Below are positions 1 through 9,319 of a DNA stretch of 35,950 bases, one piece after another. Made by a program: the position numbers and the translations under genes. This DNA is from Neelides folsomi (taxonomy: Eukaryota > Arthropoda > Collembola > Neelipleona > Neelidae), in contig JAQGBZ010000522.1 in NCBI GenBank assembly GCA_034687125.1, forward strand, positions 1 to 35,950, given 5' to 3'. How positions within the stretch are numbered: position 1 is the first letter of the stretch; every line of letters begins with the position of its first letter. Under the pieces are notes generated by a model, which was not told the DNA's origin, made no database searches, and saw only the letters and a list, made by a program, of their open reading frames with translations.

Positions 1-76
1 ATCCGGAGACGATGACGATACCGACTCCATTGCTTTGAAGAAGGCTTCAGCTTCAATCCACCCAAAATCCCATTAA
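1..76 (+). CDS. Peritrophin-like protein, 3' end of upstream copy (partial)
   Basis: The first 76 bases are the last 25 codons, stop included, of a gene cut by the window edge. They match positions 2711-2786 of the complete downstream peritrophin gene base for base. Position 1 is the third base of a codon, and the reading gives an acidic SGDDDD stretch followed by a lysine/serine-rich tail ending at a TAA at 74-76. The match continues with few changes about 60 bases into the 3' flank, including a shared ATTAAA poly(A)-like signal (134-139 here, 2844-2849 in the second copy). The chitin-binding domain itself is outside the window. Call rests on identity to the second copy. Confidence 0.8.
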   Translation, partial: SGDDDDTDSIALKKASASIHPKSH

Positions 77-2100
77 TTTAACCGATTTTGAATGTTAAAT
101 CATTAAGATCTTTGATTTATGCCTATATTGAGTATTAAACAATTGTCCCAAAGCATTTGGAAAAAACACATTCTTGTGAATATTGCATTTATTACACTTT
201 TCATTTATTTGTAATCATTTAAATGGGTTTAGCTCTCATATTAACGACAACATTTATTTCATATTTGTATTTTGTCTTTATTCAGAAATATTTTTGCAAT
301 GCACTTATACTCATGATTATATGCTTATTGTTAGTACATTAACATTTCGCTATAATATAATTTTGATTACATAGAAAGTATATAAAAATTGAAATTCTTT
401 AAAGAAAAATAATTGTACTATAATTCTCATTGACAATTAAAGAGATGTAATTGGTTTCATTGACGCTGAATTATTGTTTTTGTCTTTATTGTTTTTGATT
501 CATATTGTTGAGGGAAGTTTGGTATGTGAGGATGATTTGTGTGTAATGGTTATTAAATGTAAATGAGGAGATTGCGTGATTCGGAATAAGACATAAGAAC
601 TTTATTAAAGTAAGTAATTTGTAAAATGTGCAAAGTGGGAGAGTGAGAGGAACGAAAGTTGTTATTGAACAATCGGATCGGAGGATCTCTTGGTCTCTCG
701 GTTCCTCTGTTCGTTCATGATTGTTCGCACCTCGCTCCTTAAAATATTTACAATGTTCTTATACATAGAACTTATATGATGCACGTTGACATACACATAG
801 AACACTCCATTACCTAGCACCCAATACGGGGTTTCCCTAATTCGGTGGCTCGTTTGCGACATTAGAAATGGAACGCTCACAACAATATTTAGAGATTTTA
901 CTTCACCGTGTGATAATTCTCTGGTTTTTATTTTGCTTCTTACTTTCAGGAATATCTTTTACCTGTATTAGGTTGATAAATAGTTTCAATATATTTTATG
1001 AAGTATATATGAATCAGTTATTCGTAAAGGGAGCTTAGCATTTCTCAGATTTTTTAAAAATGCGTTTCTAACGTGAATTAAATACTTTTACCATACTTAA
1101 GTATAGACAGTTTTTGAAAAACAACATTTTCAAAAAATAAACAAATTTCCTAAGTCCCCTTTAGGAATAAATAATTCATATGAGCTGTTAATCGGAAGAG
1201 GGATATCTCGATTTTAAAACATTATTCAAATGAGTTACCAACGTGAAATTTACATGTATTAGTATAGGATATTTAAAAAAAAACATTTTTAAATAAAATC
1301 AACAGATACTTAGATATCCCTCTTCCAATTAACAGCTCATATACTGTTCAATTCAACTACGTATTATAATAAATATTATAATCTGTTTTAATTTTGATTT
1401 GTTAAATTTTAAATATATCACAACTCTTTGAATATTGATTTTCTTTGCTTAGCATTAGAAAAGCCTTTAAAATGTTCAGAGTCAATAAGAAAAATGTTTA
1501 CCAGTCATTTTGTAATTTCATTATCAATTGTGCAATCACAAATAGTTAAAGGTGACGCATTTAATAAAAGGATCAGAAACATGAATTGTTAGAAATCACA
1601 TCATATTATCATGTATCGAAATAAAATCACTCCAAATCATGTAACATTCCTAATGATTTAAACTCGCACTCCAAAATTACAATTTGCGGATGTCCAAATC
1701 ATCTCTATCTTTAATATCAATTAACATATTTCACGAGTGTAATTGGAAAAATATTAATAATTCACTAATTGTTTGCAAGATACCCCATGTGTATAAATTT
1801 CTCATTATCATTCAATTGACAATTAAGATATTACACTAAAATGGTAATTCCTAATATTGAATATGTTAATTAAAATAGCACTATACATGTATATTGGTAC
1901 TTATGATAATTGAATTTAAGTGAGTATTTCCCGGATTTGTCGGTTTTCATTGTACTTTGATCAAATTAATTATAAATCATAATTGAACTTGGCCGATTGA
2001 AGTCATCTGAAACCACTTGAGGGTCGATGGAATCTACCTTTTTTATCTCTACCAGAAGAAGCATCAAAAAACGTTTTAAGCCCAAATTTGCCAATTGCGG
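77..2100. other. Intergenic DNA between the two peritrophin copies
   Basis: About 2 kb of AT-rich DNA. The first 60 bases are 3' flank shared with the second peritrophin copy. A somewhat GC-richer patch at roughly 590-890 carries a 72-codon minus-strand frame (662-880) that I could not relate to any family. Two tandem hairpin elements lie at 1018-1343 and are listed separately. The last few hundred bases before the TATA box are probably promoter of the second copy. I see no convincing gene. Confidence 0.5.
1018..1343. mobile_element. Two tandem MITE-like hairpin elements
   Basis: Unit 1 spans about 1018-1170. Its ends are inverted copies: TTATTCGTAAAGGG at the left, and the reverse complement of TTATTCCTAAAGGGG at the right. 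Unit 2 spans about 1177-1343 and has longer, cleaner arms: 1178-1209 pairs with 1312-1342 over about 30 bp with one mismatch (core GAGCTGTTAAT and GGAAGAGGGATATCT). The interiors of the units look alike: both carry AACGTGAA near one third, AGTATA near the middle, an A-rich run with CATTTT, then CTTAG just before the right arm. The pair therefore looks like two diverged insertions or a tandem duplication of one small non-autonomous element. Neither has coding capacity. No target-site duplication could be fixed. Confidence 0.6.
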
Positions 2101-2101
2101 G

Positions 2102-2109
2102 TATAAAAG
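2102..2109 (+). promoter_or_regulatory. TATA box of peritrophin gene
   Basis: TATAAAAG lies 99 bases before the start codon at 2201 and about 30 bases before a plausible start of transcription around 2130-2140, where the text reads GCAGACC and then CAGTGG. Spacing and sequence fit a strong TATA promoter of an abundantly expressed secreted-protein gene. The call is from sequence only. Confidence 0.6.
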
Positions 2110-2200
2110 GGGTTTCTATTTTCCAAATTGCAGACCAACAGTGGAACTAGAACCTTAAAGAGAACAGAAGAATTGCGATAGATAACCTCACCAAATCAAA

Positions 2201-2786
2201 ATGAAGACTTTTGTCGCAATTGCCCTTATCGCCTTCGTGGCCCTTACCGGAGCTAACTCCATTGGTAAATAAAGATATTTTTATATATAAATTGTACAAT
2301 AAATTGTATTAACATTCGAATTAATTAGACTAAAAAGTTAATATTAGTAATTAATTTTAAATCTTAGGAAAAATGGAACACACTCTTTCATCTTCATCAT
2401 CTTCATCATCCTCATCATCAGAATCAGGAGATGATTATGTTTCAACCACCACTACTCCACCACCAATGATCGGATGCGACGAGGACTTTGACTGCGAGGA
2501 CCTCCCCAACGGAGATTACAGAAATCCATGGGACAATGAGTGCAATTCATTCATTGCCTGCTCCAACGGACACATGTACGTCATGCCATGCCCAGCTGGA
2601 CTTGTCTTCGACCAAATGAACAACAAGTGTGTCTGGCCAAGTGATTTCGAATGTGTGCCATGTGACTCATCTTCATCATCATCTTCATCATCTTCATCAT
2701 CTGGATCAGGATCCGGAGACGATGACGATACCGACTCCATTGCTTTGAAGAAGGCTTCAGCTTCAATCCACCCAAAATCCCATTAA
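2201..2786 (+). CDS. Secreted peritrophin-like protein, one chitin-binding type-2 domain
   Basis: Two exons, 2201-2264 and 2368-2786, joined in phase 1, give about 160 residues. Residues 1-20 are a signal peptide (MKTFVAIALIAFV then ALTGANS). A serine run, an acidic/Thr-rich linker and one CBM14/peritrophin-A domain follow. The domain shows the six-cysteine pattern CDEDFDC...C...C...C...C with the aromatic-rich NPWDNECNSFIAC core. Behind it come a second serine run, SGSGDDDD and a basic tail. CBM14 domains bind chitin in peritrophic matrix or cuticle. A single domain flanked by low-complexity Ser/Asp runs suggests a matrix or mucin-like secreted protein rather than an enzyme. The serine runs are coded by TCA/TCT/TCC repeats, so their length may vary between alleles. 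An almost identical copy ends at position 76. Confidence 0.88.
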
Positions 2787-3398
2787 TCTAACCAATTTTG
2801 AATGTTAAATCATTAAGATCTTTGATTTGTGCCTATATTGAGTATTAAAAATTTACCCCAATGCAATTGGAAAAATTCAAACGTTCTTGCATATTTCTCA
2901 TATAAAGTATAATGTAATAATGTTATAATCTCATATTCGTACTATTAATACATAATATAGTAATGTCACTCATATACTCATATCATACCTAATATATCTA
3001 TAAGTAACGGCCGTATGCAATAAAACATACAAGTAGTAATACTTATTGTATAATAAAGCTCATCTAAATTGATATAAGGAAAAAGGTTCAGATTTTTAAA
3101 ATACAGGTAAAATTTTCGGATAAATTGATTTTACATAATGGACAATTCTTTATTTTAAAAACAACTAAAAATATATTACTAAAGAATATAACATAATTTA
3201 ATTTTAATAATATAAATTAAATAAACCAAAAACAGGTATAATTCAGTCTTGAAAGAAATTGAAAAATTGGGAAACTAAGACCTTAATACTTATTTGTGTA
3301 ATAATCAAATGCTCTAAAGAAAATTTCATTAAGAAAAGTTCATTTGTTTATTCGGAAGTTTACAATTTGTTTTATAAAAATGAACATGATTTAATGAA
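2787..3398. other. Intergenic DNA, 3' flanks of convergent genes
   Basis: AT-rich sequence holding the 3' flank of the peritrophin gene (ATTAAA at 2844-2849) and, on the other strand, the 3' flank of the four-helix membrane protein. The two genes are convergent. No open frame, RNA gene or repeat was recognised here. Confidence 0.5.
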
Positions 3399-4202
3399 TT
3401 AATTATTTTCTCCATCAACTGCTTTCACTTTACTGATGTCGCAAATGAAGACGTGAATGAGCCAAATTGTTGTTGCACGATAAATAATTCCAATTGAATT
3501 ATAAATTATAGAGACTGGTACAATGAAGGCTTGATAGACAATGAAACCAAACCCGGGTATTAAAAAGAACAAATTGAGGTAAAACCACGTCTTACACTTT
3601 CCAATATTCTTCTATAAATAATAAATACAAAAAACAAAATTTAGTTTATATTCCCAATATAAAAGTTATAAAATGATAAAAAAATGATTGATAAATTAAC
3701 ATTTTTAATTTATAAAGATTTACCTCATTGACCCCGTTGAGAAGTATCATTGAAAAAGAGAGTGTAAAACCAACTATAACTAAAAAAACAACATTCTTAC
3801 ATTTTAATACATTTTTTAATAACAATAATAATATTAAATTCAATAAATTTAACTTTTAAAATTGAATAAATTCATAAATTTTAATACCAAGAGAGGAAAA
3901 TATCGTGACGAGGGTCATGGACATGCTTAAATCTTCTACTATGTGAAAACTCCCAAAAGTCTTGAACATCGACACAAGTTTGAAAGGGTTGAAAAGGGCC
4001 AGGGCGAAGACAACAGCACAGAAAATGGAGAGGCTCAATGAAAGAATCTGGAATAGTCAGTATATTAATTTTAAAAATTAATTAAAAATCAAATGATTTA
4101 AGAACAGATCAAGAATTGTTCACAAATAATTACCATTTCAATGTATGAAACTACTTTGGCAAGGAAGAAAGAAGAGAGGAAATCTTCGTCCATCTCCTCC
4201 AT
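3399..4202 (-). CDS. Uncharacterised four-helix membrane protein
   Basis: Four exons on the minus strand: 4134-4202, 3888-4047, 3724-3773 and 3399-3611. Each junction has GT and AG and the phases agree, giving 163 residues. The start MEEMDEDFLSSFF has two possible ATGs (4202 and 4193). Four hydrophobic segments are visible: residues about 24-44 (ILSLSIFCAVVFALALF), two closely spaced segments around 65-90 (MTLVTIF and FTLSFSMILL), a long one at about 99-125 (YLNLFFLIPGFGFIVY) and a last one before the C-terminal TTIWLIHVFIC. The tail is short and charged (VKAVDGENN). This layout resembles the small tetraspan (MARVEL-like) families common in arthropods, but I recognise no defining motif, so no function is given. 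Gene model confidence is good, family confidence is low. Confidence 0.7.
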
Positions 4203-5353
4203 CTCCTCCCAAAACTTTCACTCTCCAAATTAATGAAGGGTTCTTGAACTCGACCAACCTCGAGAAATAAATTCACATGCCAAGGTATTTCCAAATGCAT
4301 ACCTTATTCCATGTAATACTTTATTTATGCATATAAAATTTATATGGAACATTTCACAATATGGCCAGGTACTACGAATATATTTATATTTTATATAACT
4401 TGCCCAAGGGCCAAGGAGTGAAACGCATTTGGAAAATTTGGAATTTCTTATGATCTCGAATGTTCATGTTGTGCTTTTATATTTATCAAGGCAAAGAAAT
4501 CATTATTAAGGACCGTAAAACAAATGCAGTTTTCATTCTTTTCATTATACGCTAAATGCTCTACTTGAACATCACATTATATTTATTTGAGTTTTTATTA
4601 TCTATACTGTATTATATACACAATTTAATTTCATATAGGTATTATACTATATATGTAAGCTTATGTTGGATAAGAATTTTCTGCTAGGCGTAGGATTGAA
4701 AAATCAATTGATAGAACGATACCTATAAGATTATACTACTAATGTATTTTTAGTTGTAAATGACTATTTTATACTACGCCATAACTCAACCAACATAGAA
4801 TTTTGTTATTGGGATCTGAATTAAATAGGTTATTGTTGTTGATAGTTGGAAGTGCTTGGAAATACATTATTATGTACCTGTTATTAAAATAATGTATATT
4901 TTACATGCATTGTATTACCTATTTAATTCTGATCAATGTTAATGTCGAATTTCAGAGAATTTGGCTCTTTCTTGTTTGGAATACTATACCAATTAATATA
5001 ATACAAATATTTTTTTATATTCTAGAATAGGTAAATATTAACTTATATTAATGCATATGAGTAACTCTAAAAATCTATCAAATACTGTAGGATTAAATAT
5101 TTTGAATGAAAGCACGTTGAGGTCATGTTAAATGATATGTTAAAACAGTACTTATTATTAATTTACAAGCATAACAATATCAAACATTTAAAAAAAATTG
5201 GTTCAAATAACATTGTAAATACAAGAATTATAAAAGGTGTTATGTTGAATGATTTCCATTCCAAAGCATTGAATGATTAATTTATAGTTGAGTTTTATTT
5301 CCACAATGAAAGAGTTCATAATTGTAATTGCATCAATTTACCTTCCTGATATT
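4203..5353. other. Intergenic DNA, no gene seen
   Basis: About 1.15 kb upstream of the minus-strand membrane protein. Both strands are broken by stops every few codons. It should contain the promoter of that gene, but no TATA box or repeat stands out. Confidence 0.45.
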
Positions 5354-5551
5354 TTAATGAAACTCTCCCAAGGTTCCCGAAGAATATAAAATTCGCCCAT
5401 TTGTCTTTTTATCTCCCAATGTGGTTGAACGCAAACATTTGAAGAGGTTGAAGTCATTAGATTGATAAATGTAAACAAGACCAGTTGCTCCGTGATAACT
5501 CTCATGTGGATCCTTCATGGTGGAATTCTCAAATGAAACAGAAACTGCCAT
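5354..5551 (-). CDS. Possible small gene or exon, 65 residues
   Basis: An ATG-initiated frame (MAVSVSFENSTMKDPHE...) ends at TAA and has balanced codon use with GGA, CCA, TTC and ACC codons. That is unlike the random AT-rich frames nearby. The middle reads GATGLVYIYQSNDF. No signal peptide, membrane helix or known domain is visible. It lies head to head with the copper transporter, about 230 bases apart. It could be a short gene, one exon of a longer minus-strand gene, or chance. Confidence 0.3.
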   Translation of the reverse strand: MAVSVSFENSTMKDPHESYHGATGLVYIYQSNDFNLFKCLRSTTLGDKKTNGRILYSSGTLGEFH

Positions 5552-5779
5552 TTAATCGCTCCTTTCATTAATAGAACTTTATTCGTTTTAATCATCCATT
5601 ATTCAATAAATGTGGTGATTTGAAAACTCGAGTTGCCTCACGTACAAAATATTTATTCACTTTAAGCATGCCGTTTAGAAACGAGCTTATTTAAAATCTT
5701 CATTTAAATGAGTTGTGAAAAAGGTGCAAAGCGAATTTAAACTCAAATATTTCCATATTGGTTTTCCTCGTTGTTTAAA

Positions 5780-6560
5780 ATGGCTCATGATGGCCACGGA
5801 TCGACAGTGGCTCCAGGAGACGAATCACAAATGCACATGATGAAAGTAAGATAAATCAATTATATAATTAAAATATTTGAAAATTTAGTCTAATTTAGTA
5901 AATGGGAGCTAATCGTTTACACTTTAAATAGAATTGTAATTAAGACCGTAATTAAGATTTTTTGTATAATTCAAGATGTGGTTCCATGGTGGGACGGATG
6001 AAACGATTTTGTTCAAATTTTGGAAAACTGAGCAAATTGGTGGATTTCTCGGTTCAATGGCTCTTATCTTTTTATTGTCCATTCTCTATGAAGCTTTGAA
6101 ATTCTACAGAGAAACATTGTTCAAGAATTACTTTGAAACTCGACATGTTGGGCTGGGAAATGAAGAAGTGGGAATTTTGAGGTTTTTTTAATACCTTTAG
6201 TTATAATTTTTTATAAGCTTAAAAACCCAACTTATCAGATAAGATTAATACTAAATAATGCCGTTTGTATTGATAAAAATAATGTTTATTTAAACTGAAG
6301 AAAAGTATTTAATTTTTAGTTCTCTTCCTTTTGCATTTGGTTAAGTTAAAATTAAAATATTGTTTTCAATCTTAATTTTCTTTAGAGTTGAGATGCTGAG
6401 CAAATTCCACGCTTTTCAAACGTTTCTTCACATGGTTCAATTTGTTGTTTCATATGGACTGATGCTCATCTTTATGACGTTCAATATCTGGCTGGGGCTT
6501 TCAATTACTTTGGGTGCGGCTGTGGGATATTTCTTCTTTGGACATTTCAAGCTTAAATAA
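5780..6560 (+). CDS. Ctr1: CTR-family copper transporter
   Basis: Three exons, 5780-5845, 5976-6181 and 6386-6560, joined in phases 0 and 2, give 148 residues. The N-terminus is short and rich in His and Met (HDGHG, MHMMKMWFHGG), as expected for extracellular copper capture. Three membrane helices follow. TM1 is at about residues 41-65 (GFLGSMALIFLLSILYEAL). TM2 carries the CTR copper-gate pattern MxxxM as MLIFM. TM3 carries the helix-packing GxxxG as GAAVG. The family forms trimers that import Cu(I) across the plasma membrane. The C-terminus ends HFKLK without the HCH tail of human CTR1, and only one Met cluster is present in the ectodomain, so this may be a short CTR paralog. Everything needed for transport is present. 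Confidence 0.9.
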
Positions 6561-7462
6561 TCATAGTGTAAATTAATTTTGAAAACATTTACTATTTAAT
6601 ATCCTTGTAATACATTTTAAGTCTCATGTAATAAGATTAAGTAATGAATGTTCCGCATATCAATATACAAAAACTATGTATTTTACACATTAAAATTATG
6701 AGTGGAATGGTTAAAACTTAAAAGATGTAAAAATTAATAATTGTAATTAATTGTGTTATCAGTTTTCATAAATAATATTTTTCATGATTTATTGTGTATT
6801 TATTATATGTGAAGTTATTTTGAATAAACTACAAAGTAATGTTGAAAAAATAAAGTTTATTCCATTAACACATACCTAAATAAGAAATGTAGGTAATATG
6901 CCTATGTTAGGAAGCGACTGGAAGTTGAGCAATTGCCTACACGTTAATACATAAGGGATACATATGTACTTATGTTCAATATTTTCATGCATTAACTTCA
7001 AAGAGTGCTATGAATAAATAAATAAAAGTCAGATTCATAGACTCAAGGTCAGTGAATTGGAAGAATTGGAATTTGATAATTTATTTTTATAACTTTAACA
7101 AACAAAAATTAAACTAATAATGAAGAAACTTAAAAGAAGCAACTAATCTGTATAAAAAGTTGATTTTCTTTATCAATTTCCTTATCAAAAGAGCTAACAA
7201 TTAACTTACTAGTGGTTATATAAAAGAATAATACTATCAATATTGTAAAGGGATTAGGAATTGTGCAATAACAATTGAAAACATTTAATAACTAGTTGGA
7301 ATTGGAATACCCCAAATATTAAGTAAGTTTGAACAATCAATATCATTAAAAAAATTTATACTAATTTTTACAATTCGATTAGAATTTATCAAAAAAACTA
7401 CACACTATTTCCTCTACATTTGAATTAATTGTTGCAATACTCCACAATAACTTTTATAAAAA
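6561..7462. other. Intergenic DNA, no gene seen
   Basis: AT-rich spacer between the copper transporter and the FAM151-domain gene. Stops are dense in all frames. No repeat or RNA gene was recognised. Confidence 0.45.
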
Positions 7463-9021
7463 ATGCATCGAAAAGGTTAAGATTAATTTTATTTAATCAT
7501 TAAATCGGTGTTGATATTTTATACTTCCTTTAATATAATATAATTTTTCATTTAATTCAACAGGAAGTTTCAGGGTTGGAATCTTACAATTAGCATATTG
7601 CATTTTAAGTTTCAATTGTTTAACAAGAGCAAATACAATGTCCACACCAGAATTCTTCAATCAAACTGATCTCACTAAAATCACTTGGGCCCACGGCGTC
7701 AACTCCCATTTGGATTTAAACAATTCACTTAATTGTATGAAGAAATAATTTAATATTTCCAATTTAGATTTTTAACACGTTTTAATTTCAGGGCAGAAAA
7801 TATCTATACTCTATACCATTTGAGAAGATTATTGAGAATTGAATCATGTTACTTGACCGGGCAATCGAATGTCATGGCACCCGCAAATAATTTGTACAGG
7901 AAATAATATCGGTTTATCTGAATTTCTAATGGCTTGTCAAGTAACATGATTCAATTCTCAATAATCTTCTCAAATGGTATAGAGTATAATGTATAACTTA
8001 CAAAAAAAGAATAAAATTAATCTTTAAAATTTATTTGAACGGTTTATTCCAGCTGACATTGACATGTTAGAAGCAGACATCATCATGGGAATTCACACCG
8101 GCTCTGGATCTTCAGAACTGATTCCCGTCATGGCTCATCCACCACTTGACCACTCCGATCTTTCATTCGATCAATTTGTTGAAAATGTAATTGCACGTGG
8201 GAATCGGCTCAAAGGGATTAAATGCGATTTCAAAGACATCAACGCAGTGGTTCAGTCATTGAATACTCTCGCGCGTTTGGATCCATCAATTAATTTTCCA
8301 GTTTGGGTCAACGCTGATGTTTTAAAAGGGCCGGTTAATTCAAATAGTGAACCTGTGGATCCTGAAAGATTTTTCCAAGCCATTAAGGCCGAATATCCAA
8401 AAGTGACTTTATCACCCGGGTGGAAAACTCGTTTTGCTCTTCTACCATGTAATTAAAAATTATTTAATTTTACAATTAACTTGCTATTATAATTAATATT
8501 AATAAAGTACGTAATGCAGTAGAGTTAATTAAAATAGTGTGTTAATTTTTAAGTATAGTGAGTAAAAATTGAACTTTTAATAAAATTAGTTTAATTTGAT
8601 AATAAAATAAATAATCATATTAATAAACGGCATTTTAACAGTTACAGGATACACAGAGGATCAAATCAACGAAATGCTCAGTTTGATTGATGAATATGAA
8701 TTAACCGGAGAGATAACTTTTCCAGTGAGGGCCGGGTTGGTCATTCGATCCCCACCTGAACTTATTAAAAGGTTAATTGACCCGACAAAGGGGCGAACTT
8801 TGACCATTTGGGGAAGTGCAGACGACGCGTTTATTATTTCCAATTTGGTCAAATTCATTGAAGAGATGGGAAGAACAAATGTTTACCTTGATGTTCCTTA
8901 TAACTTGGAATTCCCAACGACTACAAATCCTCCAGAAGACACAACTGGAAATGGAGTTAATTTTCAAATATCAACCACAATTTTATTTCTATTGTCTTTT
9001 ATTATATTAAATATTTTTTAA
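7463..9021 (+). CDS. FAM151/menorin-domain protein with GPI-type C-terminus
   Basis: Four exons, 7463-7475, 7564-7734, 8053-8448 and 8642-9021, joined in phase 1 throughout, give 319 residues. The tiny first exon (MHRK) was chosen because exon 2 is open upstream of its own ATG and supplies a signal peptide (FRVGILQLAYCILSFNCL). The body shows the FAM151/menorin (DUF2181) pattern: ITWAHGVNS near the start, DIDMLEADI with the metal-site-like acidic residues, then HPP, VKCDFK-like KGIKCDFKDI, VWVNADVLKGP, TLSPGW, and a final VYLDVPYN. The fold is related to the PLC/glycerophosphodiesterase TIM barrel. In worms menorin helps shape sensory dendrites from the skin; its chemistry is unknown. The last 20 residues are hydrophobic after a Gly/Asn segment (TGNGVNF), typical of GPI attachment, so the protein is probably surface-anchored. 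Intron 2 holds an inverted-repeat element. Confidence 0.88.
7806..7987. mobile_element. Perfect 52-bp inverted repeat (MITE-like hairpin) in FAM151 intron
   Basis: Positions 7806-7857 are an exact reverse complement of 7936-7987, with a 78-base unpaired centre. The arms begin ATACTCTATACCATTT and end TACTTGAC on the left. A TA dinucleotide borders both ends once the arm is trimmed to CTCTATACC, which fits a TA target site of Tc1/mariner-type MITEs but is also built into the palindrome. There is no coding capacity. Perfect arms imply a recent insertion or active conversion. The element sits wholly inside intron 2 (7735-8052), so it does not disturb the coding frame. Confidence 0.75.
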
Positions 9022-9319
9022 TTGCCGATTGAATTTAAAAAACGTTCAATGATTTATTTTCATAAGAAGCCTCATGAGTATATTATTTCCTACAATATTG
9101 AATTTAGATAGCATTAGTGCGTGCCTAAATCGTTTTGTAATTAAGAATCGTAATTTTGTAACTTTAAGAACTTTAACTAAAGCCCATGAGTCATTTAACC
9201 ATTGCGCTCACATTCAATTCTCCCTTCGCATTCTGAACGTCAAGCTCAACTTTTCTGTCTAAATCTTTTGTCCCCAAGTTTTGACCCCACATTGTTTAAA
9301 TTAAATAAAGTAATTAAAA

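Noticed and set aside
662..880. 72-codon minus-strand frame in a GC-richer patch
   Set aside because: No domain, signal peptide or splice context; the protein looks like read-through of noncoding DNA.
2389..2706. TCATCT-type tandem repeats as a microsatellite
   Set aside because: They are codons for serine runs inside a conserved secreted protein, so they are annotated as part of the gene.
2516..2775. Minus-strand frames rich in Asp/Glu and Met
   Set aside because: They are antisense shadows of the serine repeats of the peritrophin gene.
7790..8052. Possible extra exon after the acceptor-like TTTCAG at 7791
   Set aside because: It would run straight into the inverted repeat and stop codons, while the exon at 8053 continues the FAM151 domain in frame.
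9074..9262. 62-codon plus-strand frame upstream of the SINA-like gene
   Set aside because: Random composition, no motif; more likely 5' flank or leader of the next gene.
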